Assembly: GCF_013393325.1 (NCBI RefSeq)
Contig: NZ_QJRC01000071.1
Span: 62,001 to 126,000 of the forward strand
Reading direction: 5' to 3'
DNA: 64,000 nucleotides
Source: Pseudomonas hunanensis
Lineage (GTDB): Bacteria > Pseudomonadota > Gammaproteobacteria > Pseudomonadales > Pseudomonadaceae
Part shown: piece after piece, positions 35,809-44,738 of the stretch
Position numbering within the stretch: the stretch's first letter is position 1
Layout of the letters: each line of letters starts with the position of its first letter
Program-made: the position numbers and the translations under genes
Notes under the pieces: model-generated
Told to the model about the DNA's origin: nothing
Databases searched by the model: none
The model's input: only the letters and a program-made list of their open reading frames with translations

Positions 35809-36783
35809 ATGTCCCACCCCTTCGACACCCTCACCCCCGACCTGGTCCTGGACGCCGTGGAAAGCCTGGGCTTCCTCAGCGATGCCCGCGTGTTGGCGCT
35901 GAACAGCTACGAGAACCGCGTCTACCAGGTGGGCATCGAAGACGCGCAGCCGCTGATCGCCAAGTTCTACCGCCCAGGCCGCTGGAGCGATGCGGCCATT
36001 CTTGAGGAACACAGCTTCACCGCTGAACTGGCCGACTGTGAAGTGCCGGTGGTTGCGCCGATGCAGCACGACGGCCGCACCCTGTTCGAACACCAGGGCT
36101 TCCGTTTCACACTGTTCCCCCGCCGCGGCGGCCATGCCCCGGAGCCAGGCAACCTCGATCAGCTTTACCGCCTTGGCCAGTTGCTCGGCCGTCTGCATGC
36201 CGTGGGTGCCAGCAGGCCATTCGAGCACCGTGAAGCCCTGGCTGTGGACAACTTCGGCCACGCCTCGCTGAACACCCTGCTGGAAGGTGGTTTTGTCCCT
36301 CGCGAACTGTTGCCGGCCTTCGAGTCCGTGGCACGCGACCTGCTCAAGCGGGTGGAGGACATCTACGCCCGTACACCGCATCAGCTCATCCGCCTGCACG
36401 GCGACCTGCACCCCGGCAACCTGATGCACCGCGACGAGGTGTACCACGTGGTCGACCTCGACGATTGCCGCATGGGCCCGGCGGTACAAGACCTGTGGAT
36501 GATGCTGGCCGGCAACCGCGAGGAGCGCCTTGGGCAGCTGGCCGAGCTGATCGACGGCTACAACGAGTTCCACGACTTCGACCCGCGCGAACTGGCCTTG
36601 ATCGAGCCCCTGCGCGCCCTGCGTCAGTTGCACTACAGCGCTTGGTTGGCAAGGCGCTGGGACGACCCGGCATTCCCACCCAGCTTCCCGTGGTTCGGCC
36701 AGCCACGTTACTGGGGCGACCAGATTCTTGCCCTGCGCGAGCAGATGGCCGCGTTGGACGAACCACCGCTGAAGTTGTTCTAG
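35809..36783 (+). CDS. srkA: Stress response kinase SrkA (YihE family)
   Basis: A 324-residue aminoglycoside-phosphotransferase-fold Ser/Thr kinase. The catalytic loop is HGDLHPGN (residues 197-204), with the metal aspartate in VDLDDCRMGPAVQDLWM and the ATP-side lysine in IAKFYRPGRW. GGAG precedes the ATG at 35809; the 11-codon upstream extension is unlikely. In E. coli the homologue counters MazF-type and oxidative stress death. Confidence 0.92.
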   Translation: MSHPFDTLTPDLVLDAVESLGFLSDARVLALNSYENRVYQVGIEDAQPLIAKFYRPGRWSDAAILEEHSFTAELADCEVPVVAPMQHDGRTLFEHQGFRFTLFPRRGGHAPEPGNLDQLYRLGQLLGRLHAVGASRPFEHREALAVDNFGHASLNTLLEGGFVPRELLPAFESVARDLLKRVEDIYARTPHQLIRLHGDLHPGNLMHRDEVYHVVDLDDCRMGPAVQDLWMMLAGNREERLGQLAELIDGYNEFHDFDPRELALIEPLRALRQLHYSAWLARRWDDPAFPPSFPWFGQPRYWGDQILALREQMAALDEPPLKLF

Positions 36784-37055
36784 TGCTTGCATCAGAAATG
36801 ATTTAGCTAGCAATACCCTGACACGCCAGCCGGCAGGCGAGATGCCGGCACCCCACCTGAAACTTCTCTATGGGCTGAACACCTAGCATTTTTGCCAGTA
36901 GGCAAATAATTAAAGCAGGCGTAGAAAATATTAAGCGGACCACTCAAATTAATGTTGGCAAGCCAACTAGCGCCCCCTGTCGGCTACCACTGGCCGCCTC
37001 ATAACCAGGCTGGAACGGGGCGCCTTGCAGGCAGCTTAATTAAAGAGAGAAGACG
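36784..37055. other. AT-rich spacer before the large unknown gene
   Basis: This region is AT-richer than the flanking core genes. No gene or clear hairpin is seen. AGAGAGAAG lies just before the 37056 start and can act as its ribosome site. The promoter is not identified. Confidence 0.4.
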
Positions 37056-39500
37056 ATGAATAATTTTGTACGCCAGTCACTTGAAGATTTTCTGAACGAG
37101 ATAGCCAAAGCACGGAAAAATTTTGGCTACCCCGTGATCGTGGCATTCGATAGAAAAACAGCAAACAATGTACTGAAACAGGAGTTTATTGAGCGCTACA
37201 CGGGAGAGCTATTCCTGGACCCGATGAACAGTGAGGTCGATATCGAATCAGGCGTTTCTTATCATCAGTTGAGTGACTTCTGCCTGGACCAGCCAAGGCT
37301 GACATTTGAGAATGCAGACCTCAGCGATTCTAAAGCTACGCTGATGATGCGAACGGTCAGAGGCAAGCAGCTTCAGCTAAGTCAAGCGGTAGGCAGCACG
37401 CGCCGGCAGGTCACACACTTGGCGACGGCTTCCCCTATCAATGGGCCATCGCTTGTATTCGATATCGAGTTGAAAAACACTAGGAATGCAGTATCGGAGA
37501 ATGGCAGAGTTTACTTCAGCTATGCTGCAGGTACTAACTATGCCTTCTACGGTGGCACAACACAATTCGAACTAGACAAACTGGGGTTGCATTTCAAAGA
37601 ATACTTTGAAGCCTACACGGTACAACCCGGACAGCGAGAAATCATCGAGTACACACTGGGTGAACTGGCTAATCTAGCAGACCTTATACTCAAGCCAAAG
37701 GATTTCAAGATTCGCACCCACGGCGCACCCGGCACACGGCTTAGAAACCAGGCGTCCTTTGGTGACGGGGCCGTTGTTTTATTTGTAGAGCTCGAAGGGT
37801 TCGACAGTTCGAATGCCATCCCACCCGATCGAAACGACAAGCTGCCATACCTCTTGCCAGACGGTTACAGTGCAAACGTGCTGATCAACTCTGATTTCAT
37901 AACGAAAAATCTGATAATCAAACAACTGAAGGAATCTGCTTCGGGTATCAGTCTACTTGACTGGGCACCCCTACTTACAGGCGGCTTAGGCTACAGGGCA
38001 ACGGGAGAACTCTCTATTGATGGCTTTGAATTTTATGACAACGCTGGGCCAAACGTCACAACATTCACCAAATACAACGCCACCTACACCTGCCCCCCCG
38101 AACATGACACAGCCAAAAATTTTAGAATAACTTTCAAAAACGACCTAATGATCGTCGATTGGAACGACGAACATCGCGCAGCTGGAAGGGCATATACACC
38201 GCGCTCGGGTCTCGATCCGATTATAGAGGACGGCGAATTTGTAAACAGCTGGAGCATACGCCTTGAATACAAGTTCACCATTGAAACAATTGAAGGCAAG
38301 CATTCGCTGGCACTCGAAAAAACCAAACAGGACTACACCTATAACTTGATGGCCACCGGAGACCTTGGGAAACACGTGCATTATGGCGAAAGAGTATACC
38401 GCCTTTGCTACGAACGGTCCGAACCCAAGTTTAAAGAGTTTCTGGATAGCATCATGTCTGGATTTACAACGCTTGACGTGGAGATTGACACGTTCATCCT
38501 ATCATCACTGCTATTCCGAAACTCCCAGGTTGCCCTTGACTCCGTGCATTGGCCAAATGATTTGCTCACGGTAGGTCAATTGGCCCCTGATCGCACCAAG
38601 TTCAGCATTTCCACAAGTGACAACACCGCGATCGATCAAGGTGAAACAAGCGTACTGACCGGTGGCCGCATTCCCTTCACGACCGAGCCCGCTACCCCAG
38701 GCGTAGTCTGGAGCGTACAGCACCTCCCTGATTACACCGGTGACGACCTGGAAGGTGAGATCGACCCTGTAACGGGTGTGTACACTGCACCCGCTGCCGA
38801 TACGTTCGACGACAGCTTCATCAAGGTCATCGTAACTGCCAAGTCTGGCGATAATGTTGCCCATGCCCTGGTAAGCGTGCTGAGAACTACCGTGAGTGTC
38901 TATCCGTCCGTCATGACGCTGAATCTCGGTGCCTACAACGATATCCTGGCGGGCGAGATGAACAAAGGCGCGATCAACTGGGCCGTCGAAGGGTTTGGCA
39001 AGCTTGAGGACATCGACAACGGCGACCCTTTGGCACAAGCGTCGAAAAGGTATCTAGCCCCCACTGTAGGCGAAGTCCCAGACTGGGACGACAGCATGCC
39101 ATTGCTCGATATGTACATACGCCACAGCCGCATCAAGGTCAGCAGTGGGGCCACCAGCAAGTACGTTGATGTACTCCTGCCGATAGCTATTCAAGACAAT
39201 CACTGGCTGGAGGCCACGCGGGCTGGCGAAGGTGTGAGGTTTGAGTTTTGGTGGAAGCCGAAAAGCAGACCCGCAGAGCTGGTGGACCCAGAAAATACGT
39301 CGTGGCACGTTCGCGTCGGTAGCGGCACCTGCATCGACGGTGTTTACACACCAGACCCATCAAAGGCGGAAGAGTACGCCGTTATTGTGGCAACAAACGA
39401 CGTAACAGAAGATTACGCCAGCATGATCCTGCCACTGCCCTTCATCGACGTTGAACAGTTCATGGCGCTTCATGCGCCTGATGAAGCCAAGGCGGTTTAA
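37056..39500 (+). CDS. Large protein of unknown function with C-terminal Ig-like repeats
   Basis: An 814-residue protein I cannot assign. It has no signal peptide or membrane segment. The N-terminal 500 or so residues are rich in beta-strand (LDQPRLTFENADLSDSKATL, SFGDGAVVLFVELEGFD) and faintly recall TULIP/P47-like lipid-binding proteins found near toxin genes. From about residue 535 there are three Ig-like units, each with a Trp and a Y-x-x-P turn: WSVQHL/GVYTAPA, INWAVEG/RYLAPT and FEFWWK/GVYTPDP. Base composition and codon use are AT-richer than the neighbours srkA and rarD, so it was probably acquired by transfer. It is monocistronic and is followed by a strong hairpin. Confidence 0.7.
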   Translation: MNNFVRQSLEDFLNEIAKARKNFGYPVIVAFDRKTANNVLKQEFIERYTGELFLDPMNSEVDIESGVSYHQLSDFCLDQPRLTFENADLSDSKATLMMRTVRGKQLQLSQAVGSTRRQVTHLATASPINGPSLVFDIELKNTRNAVSENGRVYFSYAAGTNYAFYGGTTQFELDKLGLHFKEYFEAYTVQPGQREIIEYTLGELANLADLILKPKDFKIRTHGAPGTRLRNQASFGDGAVVLFVELEGFDSSNAIPPDRNDKLPYLLPDGYSANVLINSDFITKNLIIKQLKESASGISLLDWAPLLTGGLGYRATGELSIDGFEFYDNAGPNVTTFTKYNATYTCPPEHDTAKNFRITFKNDLMIVDWNDEHRAAGRAYTPRSGLDPIIEDGEFVNSWSIRLEYKFTIETIEGKHSLALEKTKQDYTYNLMATGDLGKHVHYGERVYRLCYERSEPKFKEFLDSIMSGFTTLDVEIDTFILSSLLFRNSQVALDSVHWPNDLLTVGQLAPDRTKFSISTSDNTAIDQGETSVLTGGRIPFTTEPATPGVVWSVQHLPDYTGDDLEGEIDPVTGVYTAPAADTFDDSFIKVIVTAKSGDNVAHALVSVLRTTVSVYPSVMTLNLGAYNDILAGEMNKGAINWAVEGFGKLEDIDNGDPLAQASKRYLAPTVGEVPDWDDSMPLLDMYIRHSRIKVSSGATSKYVDVLLPIAIQDNHWLEATRAGEGVRFEFWWKPKSRPAELVDPENTSWHVRVGSGTCIDGVYTPDPSKAEEYAVIVATNDVTEDYASMILPLPFIDVEQFMALHAPDEAKAV

Positions 39501-39515
39501 CGCCAGTCGTTCAAC

Positions 39516-39551
39516 AACCGGCAATGATCGATGCAGCGATCATTGCCGGTT
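39516..39551 (+). terminator. Perfect 15-bp hairpin after the unknown gene
   Basis: AACCGGCAATGATCG-ATGCAG-CGATCATTGCCGGTT begins 15 bp after the stop. It has no long T-run, but its position fits a transcription end. Confidence 0.6.
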
Positions 39552-39684
39552 CAGGTATCAATGTCACGACCTCCAAAAACCAGGGCCAAGCCCTCGTTCC
39601 CACATTTAATTCGTCGCAGCACAACCGGCCAACCTGTGCTGAAATACCCCGCGCTATATTTAGCTAGCTGAGCAAGGATTCTGC

Positions 39685-40572
39685 ATGCACGCCGCAAACC
39701 CGCGTCGCGGGTACACTTTGGGCCTGAGCGCCTACATCATCTGGGGCCTGTTCCCCATTTACTTCAAGGCGATACAGAGCGTCCCGGCGGTGGAGATCAT
39801 CGTCCACCGGGTGCTCTGGTCAGCACTGTTCGGCTCGCTGCTGCTACTGGTGTGGAAACACCCCGGCTGGTGGCGTGAGCTGCGCGACAACCCACGCCGG
39901 CTAGGCATCCTGGCGCTGAGCGGGGCACTGATCGCAGGTAACTGGCTGACTTACGTGTGGTCGGTGAACAATGGGCGCATGCTTGAGGCCAGCCTGGGTT
40001 ACTACATCAATCCGCTGATCAATGTGTTGTTGGGCATGCTGATTCTTGGCGAGCGCCTACGCCGCTTGCAATGGCTGGCGGTAGGCATGGCCGCCGTGGG
40101 TGTGGCCCAGCAGGTGTGGCAAGTGGGCAGCCTGCCCTGGGTTTCACTGGTGCTGGCGCTGAGCTTTGGCTTCTATGGGCTGATCCGCAAGCAGGCACCG
40201 GTGGCCGCACTGCCGGGGCTGGTGGTGGAAACCTGGATGCTGGTGCCGCTGGCCCTGGGCTGGCTGCTGCTGCACCCGGCGGCGATGAGTGCCCAGGGGG
40301 CGTTCTACACCAGCAGCGAAGCACTGTGGTTGATGGCTGCCGGGCCAGTAACGCTGGTGCCGCTGGTGTGCTTCAACGCTGCGGCGCGGCACCTGCCGTA
40401 TACCACCCTGGGCTTCTTGCAGTACCTGGCGCCGACCTTGGTGCTGCTGCAAGCTGTGCTGCTGTTCGATGAGCATTTGTCGTCGAGCACCTTGGTGGCG
40501 TTCATGTTCATTTGGGCGGGATTGGCGATTTACAGCGTCGATGCCTGGTGGAATTTGCGCAAGCGCAGCTGA
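39685..40572 (+). CDS. rarD: RarD-type EamA transporter
   Basis: A 295-residue protein with about ten hydrophobic helices in two EamA repeats. It has the RarD signatures SAYIIWGLFPIYFKAIQSVP and EASLGYYINPLINVLLGM. It is an inner-membrane drug/metabolite exporter first named for chloramphenicol resistance; its natural substrate is unknown. Typical core G+C resumes here. Confidence 0.9.
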   Translation: MHAANPRRGYTLGLSAYIIWGLFPIYFKAIQSVPAVEIIVHRVLWSALFGSLLLLVWKHPGWWRELRDNPRRLGILALSGALIAGNWLTYVWSVNNGRMLEASLGYYINPLINVLLGMLILGERLRRLQWLAVGMAAVGVAQQVWQVGSLPWVSLVLALSFGFYGLIRKQAPVAALPGLVVETWMLVPLALGWLLLHPAAMSAQGAFYTSSEALWLMAAGPVTLVPLVCFNAAARHLPYTTLGFLQYLAPTLVLLQAVLLFDEHLSSSTLVAFMFIWAGLAIYSVDAWWNLRKRS

Positions 40573-40788
40573 TCAAAAAATAATCAAATCTGCGCAGGCC
40601 ACGTGGCTCGTGGCCTGCGGCAACATCTCCAAAGGTTATCCACACCCTCTTCCCCGTGCTTTGTGCACAAGCTGCTGATTTCTGGGTGTTTTTTGATCAA
40701 AACCGTGTAAGGCGCACAGTGCTTGGGCTGGAGAGGTACACCCCCAGGTTATCCACAGGGCCTTCCCCGTGATATCGGGATAACCGCA

Positions 40789-40892
40789 GGGGGCTGCTTT
40801 GCAGCCCATCGCGACACAAGGCCGCTCCTACAGGGGACCGCGTAACCCCTGTAGGAGCGGCCTTGTGTCGCGATGGGGCGCGCAGCGGCCCC
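40789..40892. repeat. REP doublet with perfect 30-bp arms
   Basis: Arms 40807-40836 and 40846-40875 are perfect reverse complements (CATCGCGACACAAGGCCGCT, then CCTACAGGGG) with a 9-base loop. It is the same family as 23528-23636. It lies between convergent rarD and the ACT-domain regulator. Confidence 0.85.
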
Positions 40893-40904
40893 GGCAATCT
40901 CGGA

Positions 40905-41423
40905 TCAATCCTCCGCCCGCAACTGCAACTCCACCATCAAGTCATCCGCCAGGCTCTCCAACTTTTGCTGCAGTTCATCCAGCGACAGGGTCAACGGCAG
41001 CGCCAGCAACGCATCGGCATGGAAAAGAGGCTCGCTGCTCATCGGCGCAGGCCGCACCTCAGTGCTGAACCGCTCAAGGTTCACCCCCAGATCCGCCAGC
41101 AACCGCGTAATGTCTCGCACGATCCCCGGCCGGTCATTACCCACCAGCTCCATGGCAATCGGCTTCCAGGTACATGACGGCTCGATCCCGCTTTCGGCAA
41201 TCAGCACGCGAATGTCATACCGGGCCAGCCCCTGCAGTGAGGCCACCAGTTCTGCGTAGTTTTCGGCCGGCACCGCCACCCGCAAGATGCCGGCAAACTG
41301 CCCGGCCATGCGCGACATGCGGCTTTCCAGCCAATTGCCACTGTGGTCGGCGATGCACTGGGCAATGCGTTCGACCTGGCCGGCCTTGTCAGGGGCAATA
41401 ACAGTCAGTACAAGATGATCCAC
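40905..41423 (-). CDS. gcvR: ACT-domain regulator, GcvR-like
   Basis: A 172-residue protein with two ACT domains (DHLVLTVIAPDKAGQVERIA at the start, then KPIAMELVGNDRPGIVRDIT). The GTG start at 41423 has GAGGAAGGG upstream; the longer frame lacks support. This layout is that of the glycine cleavage repressor-type ACT proteins. No gcv genes are near, so the symbol rests on similarity only. Confidence 0.75.
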   Translation of the reverse strand: MDHLVLTVIAPDKAGQVERIAQCIADHSGNWLESRMSRMAGQFAGILRVAVPAENYAELVASLQGLARYDIRVLIAESGIEPSCTWKPIAMELVGNDRPGIVRDITRLLADLGVNLERFSTEVRPAPMSSEPLFHADALLALPLTLSLDELQQKLESLADDLMVELQLRAED

Positions 41424-41870
41424 AAGCCCTTCCTCGTGTCGAACCGCGCCGGGCGGCAGAAAATCGGGGGATCGACTCAGTATAGGCAAGGCGCGGCAAC
41501 CTGCCGCAGGGCAATCCGCACAACGAATCGTGTACTGTTTCAAGATTTATCTGGAACAATCCACCTGTTTTTTGCGAACATACCCACTCCCAGCGTGACC
41601 ATACGCGACCAACGGGTCGCAGAACGGCGCTTTTAGTCTGATTTTGCCCCGCCTACTGCTTCATGTAGTATCCCGTGGCGCGGACTACAAAACGTCGTTT
41701 GGATGTCTGCCAAGGCGCCTGTGAAAATACGCACACTGCCCGCCAGCCACCCTGGCAGGCCGCACCCAGCCGCGCCCGACAACCCGGGAGCACGCACTGG
41801 TGCCGTGTTTAGAGAAGCGCTACAGGCTTAATACAGAAGAGCGAAATAGCTGAGCAGAGTGAGGCAAGCA
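41424..41870. promoter_or_regulatory. Intergenic region upstream of glcB
   Basis: A 447-base gap between the divergent gcvR-like gene and glcB. It must hold the glcB promoter, but no -35/-10 pair stands out. A short palindrome (GCGACC-AAC-GGGTCGC) lies near 41605-41620. No gene is seen. Confidence 0.4.
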
Positions 41871-44048
41871 ATGACTGGATACGTTCAAGTCGGTGGCCTT
41901 CAGGTCGCCAAGGTCCTGTACGACTTCGTGAACAACGAAGCCATCCCAGGGACCGGCATCGTCGCCGAGCAGTTCTGGGCGGGTGCAGAGAAGATCATCA
42001 ATGACCTCGCTCCAAAGAACAAAGCCCTGCTCGCCAAGCGCGACGAGCTGCAAGCCAAGATCGACGCCTGGCACCAGGCACGCAAAGGCCAGGCCCACGA
42101 CGCCGTAGCCTACAAAGCATTCCTCCAGGAAATCGGCTATCTGCTGCCACAAGCTGACGATTTCCAGGCCACCACCCAGAACGTGGACGAAGAAATCGCC
42201 CACATGGCCGGCCCGCAGCTGGTGGTGCCGGTAATGAACGCCCGCTTCGCCCTGAACGCCGCCAACGCCCGCTGGGGTTCGCTGTACGACGCCCTGTACG
42301 GCACCGACGCCATCAGCGATGAAGGCGGCGCCGAAAAAGGCCAGGGTTACAACAAGGTGCGTGGCGACAAGGTCATCGCCTTTGCCCGCGCCTTCCTCGA
42401 TGAAGCCGCGCCACTGGCCGCTGGCTCGCACGTCGACTCCACCGGCTACCGCATCGAAGGCGGCAAGCTGGTCGTTGCCCTCAAAGGCGGCAGCAACAGC
42501 GGCCTGCGCGACGACGCCCAGCTGATCGGCTTCCACGGTGACGCCGCCGCACCGACCGCTGTGCTGCTCAAGCACAACGGCCTGCACTTCGAAATCCAGG
42601 TCGATGCCAACACCCCGGTCGGCAGCACCGACGCCGCCAGCGTGAAAGACATCCTGATGGAGTCGGCACTGACCACCATCATGGACTGCGAAGACTCGGT
42701 TGCCGCCGTCGACGCCGACGACAAGGTCGTTGTCTACCGCAACTGGCTGGGCCTGATGAAAGGTGACCTGGCCGAAACCGTGAGCAAGGGTGGCAAAACC
42801 TTCACCCGCACCATGAACCCGGACCGCGAGTACGCCGCGCCCAACGGTGGCAGCGTGACGCTGCACGGCCGTTCGCTGCTGTTCGTGCGCAACGTTGGCC
42901 ACTTGATGACCAACCCGGCGGTACTCGATGCCCAAGGCAACGAAATCCCCGAAGGTATCCAGGACGGCCTGTTCACCAACCTGATCGCCCTGCACAACCT
43001 CAACGGCAACACCAGCCGCAAGAACACCCGCAGCGGCAGCGTGTACATCGTCAAGCCGAAAATGCACGGCCCGGAAGAAGTGGCCTTCGCCGCCGAAATC
43101 TTCAGCCAGGTCGAAGACCTGCTGGGCATGCCGCGCAACACCGTCAAGGTCGGCATCATGGACGAGGAGCGCCGTACCACGGTCAACCTCAAGTCCTGCA
43201 TCAAGGCGGCTTCCGAGCGCGTGGCGTTCATCAACACCGGTTTCCTCGACCGCACTGGCGATGAAATCCACACCTCGATGGAAGCCGGCGCCGTGGTGCG
43301 CAAGGGCGCCATGAAGAACGAGAAATGGATCGGCGCCTACGAGAACAACAACGTCGACGTTGGCCTGGCCACCGGCCTGCAAGGCCGTGCGCAAATCGGC
43401 AAGGGCATGTGGGCCATGCCTGACCTGATGGCAGCCATGCTCGAGCAGAAAATCGCCCACCCACTGGCCGGTGCCAACACCGCCTGGGTGCCGTCGCCGA
43501 CTGCCGCCACCCTGCACGCCCTGCACTACCACAAGGTGGACGTGCAGGCGCGTCAGCGTGAACTGGCTTCGCGTACCCCGGCCTCGGTGGACGACATTCT
43601 GGCCATCCCGCTGGCCGCCGACACCAACTGGTCGGCCGAAGAAATCCGCAACGAGCTGGACAACAACGCCCAGGGCATCCTCGGCTACGTGGTGCGCTGG
43701 ATCGACCAGGGCGTGGGTTGCTCGAAGGTGCCGGACATCAACAACGTCGGCCTGATGGAAGACCGTGCCACCCTGCGCATCTCCGCCCAGCTGCTGGCCA
43801 ACTGGCTGCGCCACGGCGTGGTCAGCCAGGAGCAGGTGCTGGAAAGCCTCAAGCGCATGGCCGTGGTGGTTGACCAGCAGAACGCTGGCGACGCCCTGTA
43901 CCGTCCGATGGCGCCGAACTTCGACGACAACGTCGCGTTCCAGGCGGCCGTGGAGCTGGTAGTGGAAGGTGGCAAGCAGCCGAACGGCTATACCGAGCCG
44001 GTGCTGCACCGCCGTCGCCGCGAGTTCAAGGCGCGTAACGGGTTGTAA
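41871..44048 (+). CDS. glcB: Malate synthase G
   Basis: A 725-residue enzyme condensing glyoxylate with acetyl-CoA to malate. It has the G-isoform length and signatures [50 protein letters not shown] and [14 protein letters not shown]. The ATG at 41871 ([11 protein letters not shown]) is the usual start. A strong terminator follows at once. Confidence 0.97.
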   Translation: MTGYVQVGGLQVAKVLYDFVNNEAIPGTGIVAEQFWAGAEKIINDLAPKNKALLAKRDELQAKIDAWHQARKGQAHDAVAYKAFLQEIGYLLPQADDFQATTQNVDEEIAHMAGPQLVVPVMNARFALNAANARWGSLYDALYGTDAISDEGGAEKGQGYNKVRGDKVIAFARAFLDEAAPLAAGSHVDSTGYRIEGGKLVVALKGGSNSGLRDDAQLIGFHGDAAAPTAVLLKHNGLHFEIQVDANTPVGSTDAASVKDILMESALTTIMDCEDSVAAVDADDKVVVYRNWLGLMKGDLAETVSKGGKTFTRTMNPDREYAAPNGGSVTLHGRSLLFVRNVGHLMTNPAVLDAQGNEIPEGIQDGLFTNLIALHNLNGNTSRKNTRSGSVYIVKPKMHGPEEVAFAAEIFSQVEDLLGMPRNTVKVGIMDEERRTTVNLKSCIKAASERVAFINTGFLDRTGDEIHTSMEAGAVVRKGAMKNEKWIGAYENNNVDVGLATGLQGRAQIGKGMWAMPDLMAAMLEQKIAHPLAGANTAWVPSPTAATLHALHYHKVDVQARQRELASRTPASVDDILAIPLAADTNWSAEEIRNELDNNAQGILGYVVRWIDQGVGCSKVPDINNVGLMEDRATLRISAQLLANWLRHGVVSQEQVLESLKRMAVVVDQQNAGDALYRPMAPNFDDNVAFQAAVELVVEGGKQPNGYTEPVLHRRRREFKARNGL

Positions 44049-44053
44049 ACCAC

Positions 44054-44079
44054 AAGGGGCCGCATTGCGGCCCCTTTTT
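44054..44079 (+). terminator. glcB rho-independent terminator
   Basis: AAGGGGCCGC-ATT-GCGGCCCC followed by TTTTT. It sits between glcB and the convergent response regulator gene. Confidence 0.9.
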
Positions 44080-44085
44080 ACATCT

Positions 44086-44622
44086 CTACATTTTCAATTC
44101 TTTCTTCACCAGTTCCAACAGCTTGCCCAGGTCTACCGGCTTGAGCAGGAAGTCCACCACCCCCAGGTGCATCACGTCCACCGCCTCCTCCACATCGGTG
44201 TCGCCCGACACCACGATGATCGACAACGCCGCCCGCTCCGACTCACGAATCGTCCGGATCAAGTCCAGGCCATCCTCGGGCTGCATGCGTAAATCCGTGA
44301 TCATCAAACTGATGCGCGGCTGGTGATACAGGTACAACCTGGCTTCCTCCGCCCCGTCGGCCCCTACCGCATCGATGCCCCGGCTTTTCAGGTACAGGAT
44401 CAACGCCTCACGGTTCACCGCGTTGTCATCCACCACCAGCACCAACGGCCTGGGCGCGACAGGCGCACTCACCACGGCCAATGCCTCGCGTTCGGCGTCG
44501 CTCAGGATGTCGGTTTGCTCAGGCATGGCCATCTCGTCAAAAAAATTCTGCTTCAGCATTAGGACCGCATTACTTGCGTAACCCGTTTCGCCTTTCGTCG
44601 GGTCTCTGACAGGGGTACTCAT
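44086..44622 (-). CDS. Stand-alone response regulator receiver protein
   Basis: A 178-residue protein with an N-terminal extension of about 60 residues and one receiver domain: acid pair VLVVDDNAVNREA, phosphoacceptor Asp in LMITDLRMQPEDG, Thr/Ser in IIVVSGDTD and Lys in FLLKPVDLG. There is no output domain and no kinase gene nearby, so it may act by protein contact or in a phosphorelay. The start at 44622 is chosen over one eight codons upstream; the ribosome site is weak. Confidence 0.85.
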   Translation of the reverse strand: MSTPVRDPTKGETGYASNAVLMLKQNFFDEMAMPEQTDILSDAEREALAVVSAPVAPRPLVLVVDDNAVNREALILYLKSRGIDAVGADGAEEARLYLYHQPRISLMITDLRMQPEDGLDLIRTIRESERAALSIIVVSGDTDVEEAVDVMHLGVVDFLLKPVDLGKLLELVKKELKM

Positions 44623-44738
44623 AGACTTACGTCCAATGGGCACCACCCCGCCGCAAGCCGACCATGGAGGCAGAAAACAACAGGGCCGGCACCTATATAT
44701 AGATATATATAGTTCGGCGTAGCGATACGGTCAGTTTC

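Noticed and set aside
41820..44009. 729-codon minus-strand open frame
   Set aside because: It is the antisense shadow of glcB; low-complexity His/Val/Gly protein.
44690..44712. TATATATAGATATATATAG tract as a regulatory element
   Set aside because: It may be part of a promoter for the 44739 gene, but no -35 box with proper spacing was seen, so it is not listed as a feature.
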